DNA of 64,000 nucleotides. It comes from Lineus longissimus. Taxonomy: Eukaryota; Nemertea; Pilidiophora; Heteronemertea; Lineidae. A program made the translations under genes and the position numbers. The notes beneath the pieces are model-generated. The model ran no database searches, was not told where the DNA came from, and saw only the letters and a program-made list of their open reading frames with translations. Below are positions 58,622-64,000 of the stretch, piece after piece (position 1 is the stretch's first letter; the number at the start of each line of letters is the position of its first letter). The stretch lies in NCBI RefSeq assembly GCF_910592395.1, contig NC_088326.1, positions 10,237,001-10,301,000 on the forward strand. The letters run 5' to 3'.

Positions 58622-58990
58622 ATGGCTTCCGCATACAGTTCAGAGAGTGAGAGCAGTGAATTTGAGGATGTTTTGGTCGATACAGAAGGATATTTAAACG
58701 TTGAGCCGTACATGTTCGAGCCATTAATATCACTATCATAATGAGAGTGATCATTCGGACGAAAGTGATTAGAATTTATGGTTAATCAATTTGCATGGCA
58801 GACCTGCCGATATAGCAAAGAAGACATTGATAGACGGTTGCAGATGCATAACATGTATGATTTTTGAACAGACTAATGTTGCACACTATTGTTTCGCATC
58901 GTCTGTGTTGTATCGCCAGTTATGTCATGACGCTGAACTACTATTGAAAAGTGACGGTATTATGCACAATCATCTTGACGTGACGATATA
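58622..58990 (+). pseudogene. Possible P2X7-ballast-like protein remnant in the transposon
   Basis: ATG at 58622 gives MASAYSSESESSEFEDVLVD then YLNVEPYMFEPLISLS and a stop. In another frame the acidic run NESDHSDESD follows, then after a stop CRCITCMIFEQTNV and CFASSVLYRQLCHDAELLLK. Acidic start, EPYxFEP, then CIT...F...C....VL is the order in the P2X7 C-terminal-like (ballast-type) proteins that occur in many marine invertebrates. The central zinc-ligand Cys region cannot be seen. Weak, pattern-based call. Confidence 0.3.
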
Positions 58991-59300
58991 ATGCCGTGCA
59001 ACGTTAGATAGGCCTAGATGTCAGATGACAATAATCTGTCATTGACAGTGGCTGTCACTGACACTGACCTGTGTCGCTGTCGCCTTGCTATGGCTGGAAC
59101 ACAAGAAGACACTATGTGGTATCACAGGCCCCAATAGGGCCTACACATTATGTATAACAACCGACCTCAGCAGCCTCGGGCATTAAATGCAATTGACATG
59201 GTTGTCTAGCCACTGTACAGTGGATGACATGTGCCATTTGGGTAGTATGAGTGTTGTGTGCATCAGCAGTGTATAAATCATGAAATAGTGTTCAACTCAC

Positions 59301-59654
59301 TTCTTGATGTTTGCGTTTTTTGGCTAACGAACGTTCCTTTGGAGGCTGTCGCATGTAAGTGGGGTTGGTCAAATCGAATACAGATGGAACAGCTGTTTTT
59401 AACAAGTGGCATTTAATATTCAGTTGGATGCAGATATCCGGCTTCATGTGATAATCCGTATCGATAAAGTGATCACTGCAAATTTTGGCCGAAGGCCCAG
59501 GCTTCCAACACTCCAAACGTTTGCACTTCCGAATCCACAGCTTCCTCATCTCTCGTTCAACTGGATTTGGAAATTCATGAAAATGGGTCCCATCCGTCAT
59601 TCGATTGTTCTTTGTGCTATCCTTGACACAATTCGGAGCCACACAATACACCAT
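59301..59654 (-). CDS. THAP-type C2CH zinc-finger first exon
   Basis: From ATG at 59654: the C2CH ligands are Cys4, Cys9 (MVYCVAPNC), Cys59 and His62 (KICSDHF), with the family's invariant positions F28-P29 (FHEFPNP), W40 (RKLWIRKC) and the closing AVPSVF at 88-93. A basic tail follows (SLAKKRKHQE). The frame reaches a stop six bases later, but GAA|GTGAGT at 59300 is a strong splice donor, so this is probably exon 1. THAP domains bind specific DNA, and in transposons they recognise the element ends. The domain looks undamaged, which suggests a young insertion. Downstream exons are not present in the element. Confidence 0.85.
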
Positions 59655-61015
59655 AGTAAATGAAACACATTACTTCCAGGTGTGCATAATTAATTAGGGC
59701 CCTCCTGCTTTTATGATTGCATGACATGTACAGATAACCTGATCTACATCACAACTTCTGCTGAACCCGCCGCCTGGCTCTAACAAGCCAGTTGCTAGCC
59801 TGATTAGGTAACCAATTTGTCAAACACATAATTGGCTATATCTTCAAAATGGATGGAACTAATTGCATTTGGTTTTCTGTATTGTATAAAGTGTAAGGTA
59901 CACTTTTGAAATCGTCTTACAGCAGAAAATGGCAAAAAACCTTGAGTTATGGCCTTTAATATTCGGTAAGGTCATGACCTAATTGGTTGACTTTGTTTTA
60001 CGATTAGGTCGGATCACTTTATCGGTTGATTGTATGTTACTTCAGTTGATTCACTTAATTGGGCGATGTGACCTATCACTTTCGGGACAAGGAATCCGTG
60101 CAGAGATCATTTTTGTGCGGATCGATGCATTGCAACGACTGGTGTGGAGACGAAAATCTACACGACGACGTCACGCTGTTTGCACTCGTTTACCCCGTTC
60201 ACCTTGTCTCCGCTGAGAACAACAAAGGTAGGCTACTGAAATAAAAAGCCGCTCACTCCGCTACAGATACAGACATAAATGAACTAAAAAAAATTTGCTA
60301 TCAACGCCACAAAATACCTGAAACCTCGAAGAGTTCAATTGAAAACCCGTGTTCTTTATGTTATTTCTGATAAATCTGATAAGAACTCACCACGATTTCT
60401 TTGATAGATCTTGTAGGAGAGAGAAAATAATACATGAACTGTCTGGCTCATATTAATCTCACCTTCTCGCTCCCGGATATTCTAACCTGATTTGGCCTTA
60501 TAAACATGTCCAATGACCCAAAATTCCAATGCGCATCCAAATCTTTAACGAGATGTGCAAAACGTGTGTGCGTCGCCCAAAGCTGCCTAAAATGCACCAC
60601 AGATAGATAACTTACTTTTAAAGCTGATCAGAGAGATACCTTTAGGCCCCGGAAGAAGGTCAGACAAAAGCACGTTAGTTGATAAAACGGCGTGTTTTCA
60701 TAGAAAAGGGGAAATCCCAGTGCAATTCACTAGAAAACTATCGCGGGAACGTACAGACCTCATGATCAGCATTCTATATCATGTATAAAGGTTTAGGCGT
60801 TCGGGTAGAATCTAGGCATCTAGCTGACATCTAGGCTGGTCACAACGATTTGTTGACGAAATAAGGAATTCCTGTAGACCAGGAAGGGAAACTTAGTCTA
60901 AGACAATTGCTTTGTCATGTAAGTTGTTGATAGGTAGAGAAAACAGAGTTGGTATTTTGATTTGAACGCTGTAAATTGTGTTTGTTGCGTTGGAATATGA
61001 GGACACTGCGGGAGA

Positions 61016-61603
61016 TCAGAAAAGGGTTAATCTGGAAATATCCTTTTTTCCTGCGGGGCCACTTATCCCAAAATCTGCAATTTCTAGAATGTATACGTCC
61101 AGAGGGATTTCAAGAATAACAGGGGGTGCATTCAATAATCTAACCTCTTTGACCATAGTTTCCCTGCTGTTAAGGGCTTCCTTGGGCTTCCATCTCTTGC
61201 AATGTGACCATGACACGAACCTACATGCATGCTTCCCCCTCCGATGATTGAAGCCAGCGATGACATCATGTTTGGAACTCAAAACAGCACATTCTGGTCT
61301 TGAACGCGAATTTATTGGTAACCAGTATTTGAGGGATATATCTTCACGCCGCTTTTCAGCATCATAAAGCCGTATAAAGGTTATGCCTAAACAAGCAAGT
61401 ATGGTGCTCTCGATTATACATATATGGAGGGCTGTAAACAAGATATTTCGATGGAAACCCCTCCTCGTTGTTGACGAAACACAAGTATCATTTGAGCTGA
61501 TCATTTCCGATAAAATATTAATAATACTATTCAAGTTCATTTCATTTGCTTTCAATACAATCAGTGTATGTCGCTTAGTTAGTTCTAGTGGTCTGAAGTG
61601 CAT
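61016..61603 (-). CDS. ORF-B copy 9, intact
   Basis: 195 codons. Markers: HTLIVLKANE, ILFTALHICIIESTILACL and DAEKRREDI; the last two link it to copy 2. About 110 bp between ORF-B and the next block are missing on its right side (near 61665) compared with other units. Confidence 0.4.
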   Translation of the reverse strand: MHFRPLELTKRHTLIVLKANEMNLNSIINILSEMISSNDTCVSSTTRRGFHRNILFTALHICIIESTILACLGITFIRLYDAEKRREDISLKYWLPINSRSRPECAVLSSKHDVIAGFNHRRGKHACRFVSWSHCKRWKPKEALNSRETMVKEVRLLNAPPVILEIPLDVYILEIADFGISGPAGKKDISRLTLF

Positions 61604-64000
61604 TTGGGAGTTCGTGTTGACACTCGGTGTGTGTTGTTGGCGAGCTGATCGATGTCATGCCTGAAGAATAAAAGAATCATTTTCGTCGTATACCATGTCC
61701 ACAACGTCGATCGTGTTCCGGCTTGGCGTTTCCTTTGATGAAGTACTGATTTTAAATAAACCGGTGACACTGGAGTCTAAAGGTGGGCCTGCTGTAGGTT
61801 AAATCGGCAGGTGGTAATGCCATTAGAAAAAGTAAGGATGCCAGGTCCCCCTCTCAACACTCGGATATCGGAACAAAACCTGCCTCCGCCCCAGAGGCAG
61901 TCACTGTGGATCCAGAGGGCAATGAAAGATCCTTTTCTGAGATTGAAACCCCTTCTTAATTTTTCGGAGATATCGAGGTCAAAGAAAACAGCAAAACATT
62001 CACATCTATGAGATTAGCAGGAAGAAGGTCAAGCACAAAGAACAAATATCAAAAACAAGACCAGGAAGGATGTGCAAGGGAATCCGCATAGTTTGTACTT
62101 TGTTGTCCGTCGTGGACCCGGAGAAGGCCCATTACATGTATGACACTTATAGTGTGCAAATCTCAAAGTCGTCCATTTTGTCCGGTGGAGCCCGTTACAC
62201 ATCCTTTATTCCTCGGTTCCCATGCGTTCCTTTATCGGGTAATTGTCCGCTGTGGAAGCGGTACACCTCATGGTCATCCGCTGCATGCCAGGTGGTAGTC
62301 GGGCCTCGAGCCACGTCCACCGGACATCAAAGCGCATGAACTGACAAGTACAGGAAGACGAACACACTAGTTCCCAACAAAACACATGCCCAACACAAAC
62401 GAACCGTACAACCAGGCGGACGCGGTTGTCTAGTGAAGTCTGTGCCAAAGTTTGTATATGCACAAAACATTTCTCCGGATGAAGCGAACCTCGCCCGTTC
62501 TTGCCTAACAAGGAAAGCATTCGCAGAAGGAAAGACAAATAGGAAACGCATGCAAACGGACAACATCGGATTGGACTTTGCTCTCTATTGGACGTCTGTT
62601 ATAACGCAATCCGTCAAGGTGTGATCATGACTGGCGCTTCAAATCATTTCTGCATATTTTGGAAACGGAAGATACATGTAATGCACATGGATCGATCCAT
62701 ACCGTCCATCATTTCCGACTTGGATAGACATTGTTTGGCGACACCATGTAGTCCGGTGGTCACGGCGTCGTTTCCTGGCCTGGCCTGTGTTGATTCGAAG
62801 TAATTATTGAAGCGAGTTTGGATCGTAGAACCTCGATTATCTTACGCATGTCGTGTTGTCAAAATTCAGCAGGTTTTAGTCATTTCATGTATTGATTTCT
62901 TAAACTCCATCAATACAACCGATTATACTGAGTTGCATTGGTTTGTGTTAAATGCTTATCGATATTTGGTATGGAATATGAAAAACAGTACCCTACGATG
63001 CATCATATGCCTAAATTATTATTTAAAAGATCATGAATGTACATAATGCAACACAAAAAAGTATTTGTTTCATCAATCTAAGACTGATGTATTACAACAT
63101 TGTCGAAACAAAGGCCAAGACGGGAAATAATGACCATCAGACAGAACACGGTGTCGCCAATGCATTGCCTATCCAGATCGAACTGGTTAAATCTTGTCAT
63201 CGACCATGTGTTTTCTATCTAACTTGAATAGTATGTTCCTAGAGTTAACCGGTCTGACATCGGTGTAAATAGATCATGTAAGCAAGTCGAACCTGTTCCT
63301 TGTCTGGTGTTAATGAAATAAACGTTGGCATCGCCATTACGTGATTGCGGGGCATTGCGCTGGATTGCGTCTCCAATCAACCTTGTGCTCTTCGACTATT
63401 CAAAAAACCGAAAATGTTGTACCTGGCCGCTCAAGTTCTTGAACGTCTAGCATCTTCAGGTTTAGGCAAATTCCCAACACACTCATGACAAAGCTTATTT
63501 TATTGAGCATTACTGGCCATCATGTTGTCACGTCACTGTGAACCCCACGTACAATAAATGACTGGAGAGTAAGCCACTGCCATTGATATTATTGATTTGC
63601 TTCAGCAACTCGCATGTCGATCAAAGGGTAATATTATCTTTTTCATTTTTTTGCTTTGAAACGCCTTGTATACAGTTGATAAACATGATGTACATTCGTT
63701 ATAGGATCCTTGCAATAAAAATTCCTGATAAAGCTCATAATTTTTGAAAAATGTGTGTGTTCAATAGTTCAAACTGAATAAGACCTTAACTTAGTATCCT
63801 ATAAAATCTAATCGGGATTGACGTACTGCGTGGCTAATTCGAACTTTCTCTAATGGTTGGATTACACTGATTTCAAGTAATGAGATGAAGAATCAAACTG
63901 CGATTTCTAACACTGGCAGTCAGTTCAAGCTCCTGGGACCGTACCTGAATTCCGTGTCTGGCTGATATAGCATCTGCCGTAACCAGAGCTACTTTTTTAC

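Larger units (their letters stand above)
58387..59955. mobile_element. Kolobok-like DNA transposon with TTAA target duplication
   Basis: Insert of 1,569 bp absent from all other units. TTAA flanks both ends (58383-58386 and 59956-59959), and empty units have a single TTAA (CACTTAATATTCGG). Terminal inverted repeats: left AGGCCATATATCAAGGTTT, right (inverse) AGGCCATAACTCAAGGTTT, 17 of 19 identical. TTAA duplication is known for piggyBac and Kolobok; the THAP exon inside and the lack of piggyBac-type CCY ends favour Kolobok. No complete transposase is present, so it is non-autonomous. Confidence 0.8.
57665..60090. repeat. Fold-back element, unit 9, interrupted by a transposon
   Basis: Left array near 57665-57790 and right array resuming at 59956. 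The TTAA transposon landed in CACTTAATATTCGG of the right array and splits the element. Confidence 0.55.
56272..64000. repeat. Array unit 9 (cut by window end)
   Basis: Longest unit because of the 1.57-kb TTAA transposon. Shares the poly-G site and the long tail with unit 1 (63.40 kb onward equals 5.88 kb onward), but lacks the stretch with the CR1/L2-like motif (the join is at about 63,676). The tail 63050-64000 shows no gene. Confidence 0.9.

Noticed and set aside
58383-59959. piggyBac element because of TTAA sites
   Set aside because: Ends begin AGG and not CCY, and it carries a THAP exon, so Kolobok fits better; without a transposase this remains an inference.
1-64000. Ribosomal DNA or histone-type gene array
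   Set aside because: Unit length would fit, but no rRNA-like, 5S-like or histone sequence is present.

Overview
This window is almost entirely one head-to-tail tandem array of a repeat unit of about 6.4 to 7.7 kb. Nine units are present, the last cut by the window edge. The array is eukaryotic, most likely from an animal: it holds decayed non-LTR retrotransposon reverse transcriptase, PIF/Harbinger transposase relics, a TTAA-flanked transposon with a THAP zinc-finger exon, and splice-donor-like exon ends. Frequent ACATGTA-type words and this transposon mix fit a marine invertebrate, but the species cannot be named from sequence alone. There is no bacterial gene organisation, tRNA, rRNA or CRISPR array that I can see.

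The typical unit, best seen at 7184-14501, reads left to right as follows. (1) ORF-A on the minus strand, about 333 codons, of unknown family. (2) A fold-back element of about 0.8 kb made of inverted arrays of a degenerate motif of about 23 bp. (3) A spacer of about 0.9 kb without a recognisable gene. (4) ORF-B on the minus strand, 195 codons, of unknown family, with one hydrophobic stretch. (5) In some units a small 176-192 bp inverted-repeat element. (6) A conserved block of about 1.3 kb with only ambiguous short ORFs. (7) A variable tail that holds either reverse transcriptase relics (units 2, 4, 5, 6, 8) or another segment (units 1, 3, 7, 9), which in units 1, 3 and 7 carries a CR1/L2-like C-terminal end.

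The units are not equal neighbours. Matching tails and private insertions suggest a four-unit higher-order repeat of about 28 kb (2~6, 3~7, 4~8, and 1~9 two periods apart). It has been reshuffled: the head of unit 6 matches unit 1, unit 8 shares a Harbinger insertion with unit 3, and ORF-A of unit 8 is a chimera. Unit 5 is a diverged outlier filled with Harbinger debris, but its tail is homogenised with its neighbours.

ORF-A is uninterrupted in five of nine copies and ORF-B in six of nine. Hand counts of substitutions between copies give close to three replacement changes per silent one in both ORFs, which is what neutral drift gives. The array is therefore best read as a macrosatellite that carries a decaying or relaxed gene. 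A rapidly diversifying gene family is not excluded. The clearest real protein-domain evidence lies in the transposons, not in the two repeated ORFs.
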